A stretch of DNA of 64,000 bases. It comes from Fremontodendron californicum. Lineage: Eukaryota; Streptophyta; Magnoliopsida; Malvales; Malvaceae. The notes under the pieces are model-generated. The model searched no databases. It saw only the letters and a program-made list of their open reading frames with translations, and was not told the DNA's origin. The DNA lies in contig JAULJL010000028.1 of the NCBI GenBank assembly GCA_030761205.1, positions 15,489,001-15,553,000 on the forward strand. The letters run 5' to 3'. Shown here piece by piece: positions 1 to 9,660 of this stretch (the stretch's first letter is position 1; every line of letters begins with the position of its first letter). The position numbers and the translations under genes are program-made.

Positions 1-140
1 ATCTTACTTGAATTCGGTTATCGGAATGATACGGGTATGTTTAATGTTTTCTAAGATTTTTATATATTTGGAGGGTCTTTGGAATATCATATCTTCATAC
101 TCATGTCTAAATATGCGTCGGACACGAATATCGAACATAA
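1..140. repeat. Truncated MITE relic (CTATGTTACTCGG family)
   Basis: The segment resembles part of a MITE family that is better preserved at 23913-24098 and 25409-25627. It shares the 'tatatatttggaggg' stretch and the 'gtcggacacgaat' motif. Only one side lies in the window and no terminal repeat is visible, so this is a partial, decayed copy. It may continue to the left. Confidence 0.45.
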
Positions 141-313
141 ATATTTTAAAAAAAAATAAAAAGTCGGATTAATATAATTTATATATAGTACACTTGTAAT
201 AAGACTTTAGTAGAAACATGTAACACATGCACTGTCACCTTTCTGAAAGATAGCTTTGAATGTCTTATCTCCAAAGTCATTTCTATTACATTCTTCTCCA
301 ACAGAACAACACT

Positions 314-610
314 ATGAAATTCATTCATGGAACTTTGTTTGCTGTCTTTGCCTTGATACTCTTTCAATTACTCATCTGTTCTTCTCCACTGTTGGAGAAT
401 TAACAGTCATCCAAGAGTACTTAGAAATCAGCCAAGGAGATTGTTAGCTTCTTTTGCTTCTATTTCTGCAAATTATCTAAACAAGTTGATGAGTGGAGCC
501 ATTCAAGATCCAAAGAAAGCTGTGGAATCAAGTCTAAGAAAAGCAGCATCCAGTTCTTCAAATCCCACCCAAAACAAGTAAATTCTCCAGTGTTTTGTCT
601 AGAGATTTGA
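314..610 (+). pseudogene. Possible small secreted-peptide gene relic
   Basis: An ATG at 314 opens a 29-codon frame (314-403). It encodes a hydrophobic leader-like peptide beginning MKFIHGTLFAVFALILFQLL, which looks like a secretory signal peptide. The frame stops at TAA just after the leader. A different frame from 402 on reads a basic stretch (HPRVLRNQPRRLL) and then a Ser- and Lys-rich tail with no stop until about 610. A frameshift near 400 would join the leader to this tail, which is the layout of a small secreted-peptide precursor. I do not recognise the family. Chance open frames are possible in plant intergenic DNA, and no promoter or intron evidence supports expression. Confidence 0.2.
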
Positions 611-1103
611 GGAAGAAAGAGAAATCAATGTCTCAATTCTCTTTCAACATTTTTGCAGTTTTCTTACTTTTACTGTTGGACATATAGGTAGGAAAAATGG
701 ATCTCTAATTTTTCTTTTTCTTTTTTCTTGCTCTGTATTCACAAATTTATTCAACAATTTTTTATTTTTTCTGCAAGTCTTGTTTTGCAGTAGATTTAGG
801 GATCAGATTAAAGTGTACACAGAAACCTGTCCCTGTAAGAAAACATCAGAAATAGTCTGTGACATTTGTGCTAATATGACTCTGCTTTCTTTTTGTACAA
901 TGTACATGTACTTTGAATGGTGAAGCTAGTGAAACTTCTGAGAATTGTCAGATTAGGATTGGAGGGATTTTTACTACAATATAGCAAAAAAAAAAAAAAA
1001 ATCCTAAATTACCGTTGTTTTCGGATTAATTCCCAAAATACGGCTGTTTTTTTTCAAGCTGGGAAATCGCAGCGTTAAAATTTGAAAATTTGTAAAAAAT
1101 ACC

Positions 1104-1275
1104 AAGGGAAATCGCCATGGGGGGTGGCGATTTCCCTTGGTGTTTTTTGCAATTTTGCAAAAAAATACCAAGGGAAATCGCCACCCCCCATGGCGATTTC
1201 CCTTGGTATTTTTAGCCAATTTTGCTAAAAACATGAAGGGAAATCGCCATGGGGGGTGGCGATTTCCCTTCATGT
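1104..1275. repeat. Left-arm palindrome array (3 units, 66-bp period)
   Basis: Three hairpins start at 1104, 1170 and 1236, each with an arm of about 17 bp (ACCAAGGGAAATCGCCA and its complement) around a 6-bp G or C run whose orientation alternates. The linkers are themselves partly palindromic (TTTTAGCcAATTTTGCTAAAA). A fourth, outermost unit near 1063-1078 keeps only its first half (GCTGGGAAATCGC), so half of that hairpin has been lost. The matching unit on the right arm (2284-2321) is complete. Confidence 0.85.
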
Positions 1276-1407
1276 ATATATATTTTTTTTCAATTCTTAG
1301 AAAAATTTAAAAAACATGACTCAATAGTGAATTTATTGTGAAAGGGTATAATGAATAAAAGTTATTTGAAAAAGAGAAATGAATAATTAGAAATTATTAT
1401 AAAGGAT

Positions 1408-1670
1408 TAGACCTGCTCACGGGCCGGGCAGCCCGGCAGGCTCGGACCGTATTGGGCCGGGCCCGGGCAAGATAATTTATGTTCCGGGCCGGCCCGGCCC
1501 GGAACAGTGATTTTTATTATAATAATATTATTTTATTTAATTTTAATTAAAAAAATAAAAAAATTATTTTTTTATTCCAATGAACAGTGATTCGGGCTTA
1601 AACGGGCGGGCCTGGGCAGAAAAGAAAAAAAATACGGGCCGCGGCCCGGCCCGTCCCATGAGCACCTCTA
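1408..1670. mobile_element. hAT-type MITE (TAGACCTG family), nested in foldback
   Basis: The 263-bp element begins TAGACCTGCTCACGGGCC and ends with the imperfect inverted form CCCATGAGCACCTCTA. It is flanked by a perfect 8-bp TSD, TAAAGGAT (1400-1407 and 1671-1678), the TSD length of hAT transposons. Both subterminal parts are rich in GGGCC/CCCGG runs around an AT-rich core, and no protein is encoded. It lies inside the left arm of the 969-2414 foldback, so it arrived later. Confidence 0.85.
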
Positions 1671-2084
1671 TAAAGGATATTGTAAAGACAAAATTATCCT
1701 TGATAAAAAAATCTTCTCTTCTCTTCCCTTTTTCTTTTATTTTTTAATTTAATTTTTAATTAAAAAATAAATATTCTGAAAATAAAAATTTTTAATTTTA
1801 AAAAAAAATTAAATTTTTTATATACTTTTTTTATTTAAATATTTTATTTTTTAAATTTATTTTCAATTAAAATTTTTAAAAAATAATATTTCCTTAATGA
1901 AAGAAAAAAAAAATAAGTTTTTTCATTAAGAGTAATTTTGTCTTTATAATTTTTTTATAATAATTTCTAATTATTCATTTCTTTTTTTCAAATAACTTTT
2001 ATTCATTATATCATTTCACAATAAATTTACTATTGAGTCATGTTTTTTAAATTTTCCTAAGAATTGAAAAAAAATATATACGTG

Positions 2085-2321
2085 AAGGGAAATCGCCACC
2101 CCCCATGGCGATTTCCCTTCATGTTTTTAGCAAATTTTGCTAAAAATACCAAGGGAAATCGCCATGGGGGGTGGCGATTTCCCTTGGTATTTTTTTGCAA
2201 ATTTGCAAAAAACACCAAGGGAAATCGCCATCCCCCATGGCGATTTCCCTTGGTGTTTTTTACAAATTTGCAAAAAAAACACGCTGGGAAATCGCCATGG
2301 GGGATGGCGATTTCCCAGCTG
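2085..2321. repeat. Right-arm palindrome array (4 units)
   Basis: Four hairpins start at 2085, 2151, 2217 and 2284 with spacings of 66, 66 and 67 bp. The inner two use CCAAGGG/CCCTTGG outer bases. The leftmost ends in TTCATG and the rightmost uses GCTGGG/CCCAGC. They mirror the left array in order, as expected for the second arm of one foldback element. Because 66 is a multiple of three and the units are palindromic, long open frames with the same Arg-His-rich repeat peptide appear on both strands. I treat those frames as by-products. Confidence 0.85.
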
Positions 2322-2429
2322 AAAAAAAAAGATCCGTATTTTGGGAAATAATCAAAAAGCAACGGTAATTTGGTAAAAATTTTTTTTTTTGGCTATATTG
2401 TAATAAAAAAGTCTAGGATTGGAAGGGAT

Positions 2430-3604
2430 CCGAAAAAATAGAAGATGTCATAAGATATTGGAATTATGTTTTTAAAGTATGTTCCTATTAAATTTGTCAA
2501 TTTTGACTTGAACTTAAAAAATCAAATCAATTCATCCGAATTCAAACCCGATCCAACTCGATTTGATCAGAAAAAGTCAACAATCCGAAACCGACCAACC
2601 TGAATCCGAAATGACCCGAATTCAGAATGACCCGAACCCAAAATGATTTGGAACTGCAATGACCCGAACAATTAATCCGAAATAACTCGAACTTAAATTA
2701 AGTATAATTTTATTTTGAAAACATTAATTTAATAAAAATAATACCTATAACATAAATTATTAATTTGTTTTAATTTTATAACTTGTAATTACCATTTTTT
2801 AATGTGATAAAATATTCTTTTTTTTTTTTGGATAATTAATGTGATAAAATATTCAATTACCATTTAGTATGTATAAATTGATCATATTCCTATATTTGTT
2901 CTCTTCTATGTAAAATAGTGTAGTGACTATACATGTACAGTACAAGTATAGTACAAGATCTATAATTATATTATTATGATAATTTTTTATCATGTGATTA
3001 GTTTAATATTTTTGAATTGTTATTATAATTGTAAAATATATTATATTAGTTGGAATGAAATTGAATTTTTTAATCAATGCCTGGGAGGCTGGGAGTAAAA
3101 ACAAATATTTGTTTGAACTTGAAAAAATATTATATTAAAATTTGTACGAATAGTCCGACCTGTGAACAGATCTAGTTAAAGTAATTCACTCTCAATTTAG
3201 TTGAAAAAAAAAAAAACTAAAATTTTTACTTAAGAAAAAAAATTTGAATCCTAATATTTTAAAATAAAAAAACATGCATTAATTATTGAATTAAACGTCC
3301 AATGATAATGCGTATTATATATATATATTTTAAAATACATATAAAAAGATCACTGAAATGTGTTTTATTATAATTATTTGTATACATTATAATAATACCT
3401 TATCATGTGGTATATAATAAATTAATCTCTTGTCTTTATATATGTTACTTAAAATAAATAATTTTTTTTTTATTTAAAATTTATAATCTCTTATCATATG
3501 ATTTAGATTAGTTTCGTCAATAGTCATAATATTGGTCCGTTTAACGATACTTGCTACTAAGTTCATAAAAATAGATAATTTTTTATTTTATTGTAAAGAG
3601 TTAC
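2430..3604. other. AT-rich intergenic DNA with CCGAA-type minisatellite
   Basis: No gene is visible. About 2528-2700 holds short degenerate repeats of the type AAATGACCCGAACC, also seen at 5985-6300. The rest is AT-rich and shows no terminal repeats, long open frames or RNA-like structures that I could recognise. Confidence 0.5.
2528..2700. repeat. Degenerate CCGAA / TGACCCGAACC minisatellite
   Basis: Units of about 10-15 bp built on CCGAA and AATGACCCGAA recur irregularly (CCGAATTC, ACCCGATCC, AATGACCCGAACCC). The array is short and degenerate and has no clear boundaries. A longer array of the same type in the same orientation lies at 5985-6300, so both may be subterminal parts of one repeat family. 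Confidence 0.6.
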
Positions 3605-5458
3605 AAAGAGAAACAAACCGACCGTTAGATTTAGCAATATAATTGTACTCATTGTGCATGTAAAAATTTTGAATCAATCCGATCTCTTTATCATATCGTG
3701 TCTTTTTCAATATATATTTAACGGTTGAAAGTTTTTTACATCAAACAAATAGTTAGACATTTTTAATTTATGCAAAACTTGACGTGCATAATCTACATGA
3801 ATACAACATGAAATATGAAGATCGGATTGTTAAGATATTAATCGTATAAAAAATTATGAAAGTGTGTAAAACTAATTTAGTTTTACACACTTTCATAACT
3901 TTTGATATGATTAATATTTTAACAAATTAACCGTTGGATTTAGCAATATAATTATACTCGTCGTTAGACCTGTCCAAGGGTCGGGCTACCCGCCCAAGCC
4001 CGAAGGCCCGCCCATATTTGGGAGGGTTTGGACAAAAATATTATATCCGAAAAATGGGCTTGGGCAAAAAAAATAAGATCCGTTTAAAAAATAGGTCGGG
4101 CCTTGGCTCCAACATTCAAGGCCCGAGCCCAGCCCGGCCTTCTAATTAAATAATATATTATTTTTATTTATATATATATATATTATGTAATTTATGTTAT
4201 ATAAAGATTAAATATATATAATATTATAGTGTAAATATTAAAAGATATATTAAGTTGTCCATGTTTAAGAACTTAATAAAAAAAAATTACTAAAGATTAA
4301 GTAATAAAAATATATATTTAAAAAAAATAGAAAAAAATAGAAAAAAAAATAATATGGGCAGGCCTAAACGGGTTTGGGCTATCCATTTACAAATATGGAC
4401 GGACTTGGACAAAATTTGAGGCCCATATTTCGGGCCGGACCGGGCTTGGGCAAGCAAATATAGTGTTGATACCATACATGGGCCCGGACCGAACCCGACC
4501 TGGCCCATGGACAAATCTACTCGTCGTGCACGAAAAGTTTCGAATCGATCCGGTATCTTTATCATATCGATCAACAATATTGTATTTTTCAATATATATT
4601 TAACGGTTGAAAGTTTTTTACATCAAACAAATAGTTAGACATTTATAATTTACTCAAAACTCGACGTACATTATATATGTGAATAGAACATGAAATATGA
4701 TGGTCGGATTGTTAAATATTAATCATATAAAAAGTTGTGAAAGTGTAAAAAACTAATTTAGTTCTACACTAGTGTAAAACAAAATTAGTTTTACACACTT
4801 TAATAATTTTTTATACGATTAATATTTTAACAACTGACCGTTGGATTTAACAATATAACTGTACTCGTCGTGCACGAAAGTTTCGAATCGATCCGATATC
4901 TCTATCATATCGATCGAGAATACTGTCTTTTTCAATATATATTTAATAGTTGAAAGTTTTTTTACATCAAACAAATAGTTAGACATTTTTAATTTACTCA
5001 ACTCGACGTGCAAAATCTATGTGAATATAACATAAAATGTGATGGTCGGATTGTTAAAATGTTAATCGTATAAAAAGTTATGAAAGTGTGTAAAACTAAT
5101 TTAGTTTTACACTAGGGTAAAACAAAATTAGTTTTACACACTTTCATAACTTTTTATACGATTAATATTTTAACAAACTGATCGTTAGATTTAGTAATAT
5201 AATTGTACTCGTTGCGTACGTAAAGTTTCGAATCGATTCGATATTTTTATCATATCGATCGAGAATACTGTCTTTTTCAATATATATTTAACGGTTGAAA
5301 GTTTTTTACATCGAAATAGTTAGACAATTTTAATTTACTTAAAACTCGACGTGCATGATCTACGTGAATAGAACATGAAATATGACGGTCGGATTGTTAA
5401 AATATTAATCGTATAAAAAGTTATAAAAGTGTGTAAAACTAATTTAGTTTTACACTAA
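3605..5458. repeat. Tandem array of four TIR-bearing units (about 330 bp each)
   Basis: Four related units follow one another. Each runs from GTTTTACACACTTTCATAAC, through ATTAATATTTTAACAAAC and a GACCGTT(A/G)GATTTA motif, to the inverted form GTTATGAAAGTGTGTAAAAC. Where units meet, the two ends make large palindromes centred near 3876, about 4775 and about 5115, and the last end lies near 5458. Subtracting the 555-bp MITE inserted in unit 2 leaves repeat lengths of about 327-337 bp. The first unit has a decayed left end. The structure looks like a MITE that has become tandemly multiplied. No protein is encoded. Confidence 0.75.
3965..4519. mobile_element. hAT-type MITE, long version, nested in the tandem array
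   Basis: The 555-bp element starts TAGACCTGTCCAAGGGTCGGG and ends GGCCCATGGACAAATCTA. It carries a perfect 8-bp TSD, CTCGTCGT (3957-3964 and 4520-4527). It has GGGC-rich subterminal regions around an AT-rich core. It interrupts the GTACTCGTCGTGCACG motif of the surrounding array unit, and removing it restores that motif. Confidence 0.85.
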
Positions 5459-5984
5459 TATAAGTGGATCTATCATCTAATAAGAATTATACATTATACA
5501 AAAAATATTATATATGTCATTGTCAGTACTTCAATACGTTAAGAATTGCATCTTTACTAATTATAAATTTTTTATTAATTTAATTATATACATTATGTAT
5601 AAAATTTAAAAATATTTAGCATAATTAACTAATTTAATTTAATTTCATAACATTTATTATTATATTTTGTTTTGAATAAGCATTTATTTTATATTGCCTT
5701 GCACTTGATAATTAAACTTTTAACTAAAGTTCTTAAATTCTAATTTAATTTTAGTAAAAAATCATTTCAACTTTTAAGATTGATTTACGTGGTAAAACTT
5801 TTAGTACTAAAAATTATTTATCAAGGTTCGAATGTTTCAACAAACATAAAATTATATATTTTTCAAATATCTAAATAGATTCATTTAACGATTTCAGATA
5901 CATGATAATATCCGATTTATTTTTTTATTTTTATCTTTCAATAAATTTTTACTAAAACCTGATTCGATCAAATAATCTGTTTAA
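5459..5984. other. AT-rich DNA with nothing recognised
   Basis: The sequence is AT-rich, with no open frame of note and no terminal repeats or tandem structure that I could recognise between the TIR-unit array and the CCGAA minisatellite. Confidence 0.5.
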
Positions 5985-6300
5985 ATTTAATCCGATTCGA
6001 TTTTAAAAATTAATAAATTGAATCCAACATGACTCGAATCCAAATAACCCGAGTGTTAAACCTGAAATGACCCGAACTAGAATGATCCAAACCCGAATAA
6101 CCCGAATGTCAAACCCGAAATGACTCGAACCAGAATGACCCGAATCCGAATAACCCGAGTGTCGAACCCGAATGACCTGAACCTAAAATGACCTGAACCT
6201 GAGATGACTCGAACCAGAAGTGACCCAAACCCGAGACGACCTAAACCCGAAACTAATCCGAATTGACCCGACTCGAGTTGACCAACCCAAACCCAACTCG
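5985..6300. repeat. CCGAA / AATGACCCGAACC minisatellite
   Basis: Roughly twenty irregular units of the form AAATGACCCGAACC, GAATAACCCGAGTG and similar follow one another. The unit length is about 14-15 bp with many substitutions. Orientation matches the weaker array at 2528-2700. Confidence 0.7.
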
Positions 6301-6764
6301 ACCCGTCTAATTAACAAGTCTAATTTCAATACTTAAAAAAGTTATAAGGGTCTGTAAAAATAAAAAAAATATCGAAAGTTATATATATTTTTTATAACAT
6401 CAAAAGTTATTAAAATTATGTCCTCGATCATATTCCGATACTTCAATAAAAGTTCAAAAAATATTTTTAAAAGTCTGAACCTTTCCAATTTTAATCTGAT
6501 AACTCTCCGACATCAAGATTTTTTCTTGTTTCTTCCATTGCTACACTTTTGGCCTGAATTATTTAAGTTCTCTTTTTGCAGAGAAATTGCAAAGATTCTA
6601 ATATGGACCATATTTTCTCTTGGTCTTCCTTGTTTCTTTAACATGTGGCTTCATGTGAGGAACAGAACAAAATTGGTGCTCTATATTCTTTTGTTTAATT
6701 TTTCTAGGTAACATGGTCCATGAGGCAGATCATGAAAGACCAGTACACGTGTTACCTTCCAAAT
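6301..6764. other. Unassigned interval
   Basis: A 97-codon open frame lies at 6418-6711, but its composition looks like chance. It has no recognisable domain and is rich in Phe, Leu and Ser as expected from AT-rich DNA. Pyrimidine-rich stretches ending in AG (near 6582 and 6707) resemble splice acceptors, but I cannot build a gene from them. Confidence 0.35.
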
Positions 6765-6817
6765 AACAATAATGCTGCTAGAAATCCTTTTAAGTAGAGA
6801 ATATAACCTTTACAGCC

Positions 6818-9050
6818 TAGGCTGTAATCGAGCCGAGCCGAGCCCGAATAGTGAGAAGCTCGAGCTCGAGCTCGACTCGAAACTCGCTGCTCGAAACTCG
6901 GCTCGAGCTCGACCGAATACTATTTTCTAAGCTCGAGCTCGGCTCGAGATAAAATCGAACTATTCGAGCTCGGCTCGATTAAGCTCGTTTACTCAATTTA
7001 CATACTCGAGCTCGAGTTCGAGCTCGAGCTCGTTTCATATACAATTTTTTTTGCATTTAAATAATGGATTTTTTAAAAAATGATATAATGATAAAAAACC
7101 TTACACAACCAAAAATGTTAAAATTTGAATCAAAATAACAATATTATTATATCAATTCAAATTATTAAACTTAAAAATAAAATCCTTATTCCATTTAACA
7201 TAATTGAAAAAAGTTAAATCCACAATCTAACACAACATCATATGATTCTCCTCAGCAATACAAAGCCAACCCATACTCAAAGGCTTGCTTTCTGCCTTTC
7301 ATCATCCCTCACAATTCACCACTGATATCAGATCAGAGTATTGAGAATGTAAAAGTATCCTTACAACAGGGAAGTCCCCAGGCTCTCTGATGTCCTTAGT
7401 GACACAATTAGTCGGACCTGCAATGACCAACTTAGGTTAGAAACATACCCTTTACGGAAGCATTCAGACCTTTAACTCCAGTTGCTATTTCAATGGGATA
7501 TAATCAAATCAACCACACAAGAAGCAAGACATTTTTGAGCAAGTATGATCACAACTCCCAGAAACTTTGAAAGTCTCATCAAGTTCAACAAGAGTCAATT
7601 CAATGATAATAGAAATGCCAATTATAAAGCTTTTCCTAAAGTTTGACCTCATAGCGCTCAAAACACAAGCAAGTTTTAAAGAAGGTCCTGTGTAGCATAA
7701 GAGACAAATTAAACTATTCTAACAGTTAAGAGATTGTATATATGTTGCAAGTTTACTACAGCTTTCTAATTAACATGTTTAGTCCATGGTCAATTATTCA
7801 GGGTATTAAGAAAATATGATCTTGTTAATGATATATTTTTCTAGTTTGCGAATGTTGTAGTTCTTAAAGTCCAATAAAAACTCAAATTGAAGTTTCTCAG
7901 CAATACAGTTTACACCAAGTATATCAACCACAAAAACAAAATGTATGTCAAAAGATGATTCTGCAAATTAGAACATCAATGAACCTACATTTATCCACAA
8001 TGAATAAACACTCGCATTAATCAAAGCATAATCGATCCTTTATTTCTGCAAGTAAAAGAACACTAGGAAGAACATGCTATTGTCACAAGAAGTTAACACT
8101 ATTATATGTTACAACAGAGATTATTGGTACAAAGAATTACAACAAACAAGTACATCAAGGTAAAAGAAAAAGTAGTATTACCTTAAAATTATACCCTTCT
8201 CGAAATGCTACAAGCCATCATGAGACAGTCCCAACACATCTTGCAAACAGTAATTCTCAAAAGACCCAAACCCATCAAGCAACCTGTCAAAAAACCCATC
8301 TTCCAAACACCCTTGTTCCCTCTCCATCAACTCCTCTTCCTTTTCCTCATCTTCTTCCATTGCTACCACTCCTTTATATAATTAATTAATTAATCTAAGT
8401 TTATAGTAAAAACAGAGATCCGTTTGTGATAATTATCAAAAGAAGAAAAGAAGAAAAAGGAAATGGATTGTGAAAGAAAAGGAAAATGAGTAGAATACAA
8501 ATAAATAAATAAATATTAAGGGAAAGCGAGAGAGAGATAGTTACCTTACCGGCAGATGCATCGACCGCAAATCTGAGAAGAAAAAAAGGAGTTAATTAGG
8601 CAGATGAGAGTGAGAGGAAGGGGAAAAGCGGTGTTTGAGTGTTGTATGGTGGATTTGGGAAATAAGGAATAAGAAGAGAAAGGAGATAGAGATGGACGAG
8701 GTAGAGTGACGGAGAGAATGTGAGAGTGAGACTGTGAGGGAGAGAAGGTGGCGCGGCTGAGAGAGTGAGAGGAAGACAAGGTAAAAAATTAGGTTTTAGG
8801 TTTTTAGTATATATTTATATATTAAGGATAAAATAGTAAATTAATATTAAAAATATATATTATAAAATAAAAAGCTCGATTAGGCTCGCGAGCCGCTCGA
8901 ATCGAGTATTAAGATACTCGAATTCGGCTCGCTCGACAGCTCGAGCTGCTCGAGCTCGAGCTCGACTCGATAATGACCGAATCGAATTCGAGTTTTTTTC
9001 GAGTCGAACTCGAGTAGCTTGCGAGCACAGGTGTCTCATTTACACCCCTA
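6818..9050. mobile_element. hAT-like element (TAGGGGTGTAA / CGAG family) carrying a gene-like segment
   Basis: The element starts TAGGCTGTAATCGAGCCGAG and ends GTCTCATTTACACCCCTA. It has a perfect 8-bp TSD, TTACAGCC (6810-6817 and 9051-9058). Both ends carry about 200 bp of dense CGAGCTCGAG repeats in opposite orientation. Two shorter relatives occur at 15283-15772 (490 bp) and 27065-27462. Instead of the usual short core this copy has about 1.7 kb that looks like a minus-strand gene with exons and introns, so it is a candidate gene-capturing (Pack-type) non-autonomous hAT. Confidence 0.8.
8208..8360 (-). CDS. 50-codon ORF in exon-like segment captured by hAT-like element
   Basis: On the minus strand an ATG at 8360 opens 50 codons ending with TAG at 8208. 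The product starts with an acidic run (MEEDEEKEEELMEREQG) and continues with an amphipathic FFDRLLDGFGSFENYC segment. The ORF sits in an exon-like block (8362-8182) with an acceptor just before the start (GTGGTAG) and a donor after the stop (AAG then GTAATA). Upstream, a CT-rich 5'-UTR-like exon ends at a donor at 8550 (GCCG then GTAAGG). Downstream, an acceptor (TTGCAG) precedes another exon-like block from 7417. I do not recognise the protein. The block lies wholly inside a TSD-flanked element, so it is more likely a captured piece of a host gene than a resident gene. Confidence 0.45.
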   Translation of the reverse strand: MEEDEEKEEELMEREQGCLEDGFFDRLLDGFGSFENYCLQDVLGLSHDGL

Positions 9051-9194
9051 TTACAGCCTAAAGAATAGAATTCAATAATAGTGGATACTACACTATCATA
9101 CAACAATAATGCTGCTAGAAATCCTTTTAAGTAGAGAATATAACCTTTACAGCCTAAAGAATAGAATTCAATAATAGTGGATACTACACTATCA

Positions 9195-9660
9195 TACGAT
9201 ATAAAATATAATACAAAAAAAATAATTAAAATATGATATAAATATGATACAATACGAAAAAATAATATGAACACAACACGAATATATGAATATCTTGAAA
9301 TTTATATAATACGAATTATTAATGTAACAAAATTTATATAAATATAATATATCCTAAACACGAGACATAACAAAATATACGAACACGACATGGATACACG
9401 AATTGCTGGCTCTACTAAAGGGTATGTGACTCTCTCTCACGAGTTTATGTTTCGTGTATTCATGTTATATTTATATACTTTTATATTATAATTATATTTA
9501 AGATATTATATATTTATATAAATTTTGATACAATAATAATTCGTGTTATATAAATTTTAATATACTCATATATTCGTATCATGTTCGTATTATTTTTTTA
9601 TATCGTGTCATACTTTATACTATATTTGTATCGTATAATTATATAATATTTAAAATGAAT
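9195..9660. repeat. Long inverted repeat (about 220-bp arms)
   Basis: The sequence from about 9195-9415 reappears inverted at about 9425-9650. Shared blocks include ATACGAATTATTA with AAAATTTATATAA, and AACACGAATATATGA. A related single arm is at 27780-28010. It is AT-rich with no coding content, and probably a foldback-type MITE. The right arm runs up to the TSD of the next element. Confidence 0.65.

Larger units (their letters stand above)
969..2414. mobile_element. Foldback / Mutator-like element built of 66-bp palindromic units
   Basis: Left and right ends are inverted copies (TACAATATAGC on the left, GCTATATTGTA on the right). The inverted arms run inward for roughly 480 bp each, leaving only about 200 bp of AT-rich loop (about 1720-1915). 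Each arm carries a series of palindromes made of AAGGGAAATCGCC, a C or G run, and GGCGATTTCCCTT. Starts are at 1104, 1170 and 1236 in the left arm and at 2085, 2151, 2217 and 2284 in the right arm, so the period is 66 bp. The flanks carry near-identical direct repeats (AGGATTGGAGGGAT at 955-968; AGGATTGGAAGGGAT at 2415-2429), a candidate TSD somewhat longer than the 9-11 bp usual for Mutator-like elements. No transposase is encoded, so the copy is non-autonomous. The superfamily assignment is tentative. Confidence 0.8.
6765..9197. repeat. 96-bp tandem duplication; first copy holds a transposon, second copy is the empty site
   Basis: Copy 1 is 6765-6817 plus 9059-9101. Copy 2 is 9102-9197. Both read AACAATAATGCTGCTAG through TTACAGCC and on to CACTATCATAC. 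In copy 1 the element at 6818-9050 sits right after TTACAGCC and has duplicated that 8-mer (9051-9058). Copy 2 has TTACAGCC once (9147-9154) and no insertion. The duplication must predate or be independent of the insertion. Confidence 0.9.

Noticed and set aside
1100..2321. CRISPR-like regular repeat array
   Set aside because: The spacers are not unique and are nearly identical, the units are palindromic, and the host is a plant nucleus without cas genes.
1004..2362. Open frames of 60-100 codons with Arg-His-Trp repeats on both strands
   Set aside because: They follow from palindromic 66-bp units; the same peptide appears on both strands and on both arms, which argues against a real protein.
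4290..4592. 100-codon minus-strand frame
   Set aside because: It lies within the end of an hAT MITE and the neighbouring array unit; no domain and no splice context.
6418..6711. 97-codon plus-strand frame
   Set aside because: Composition looks like translated AT-rich DNA; no recognisable motif, start context or neighbouring exon.
8909..9274. 121-codon minus-strand frame with Ser runs
   Set aside because: It spans the CGAG repeats of the hAT-like end and the 96-bp duplication; the Ser run is a translation of CTCGAG repeats.
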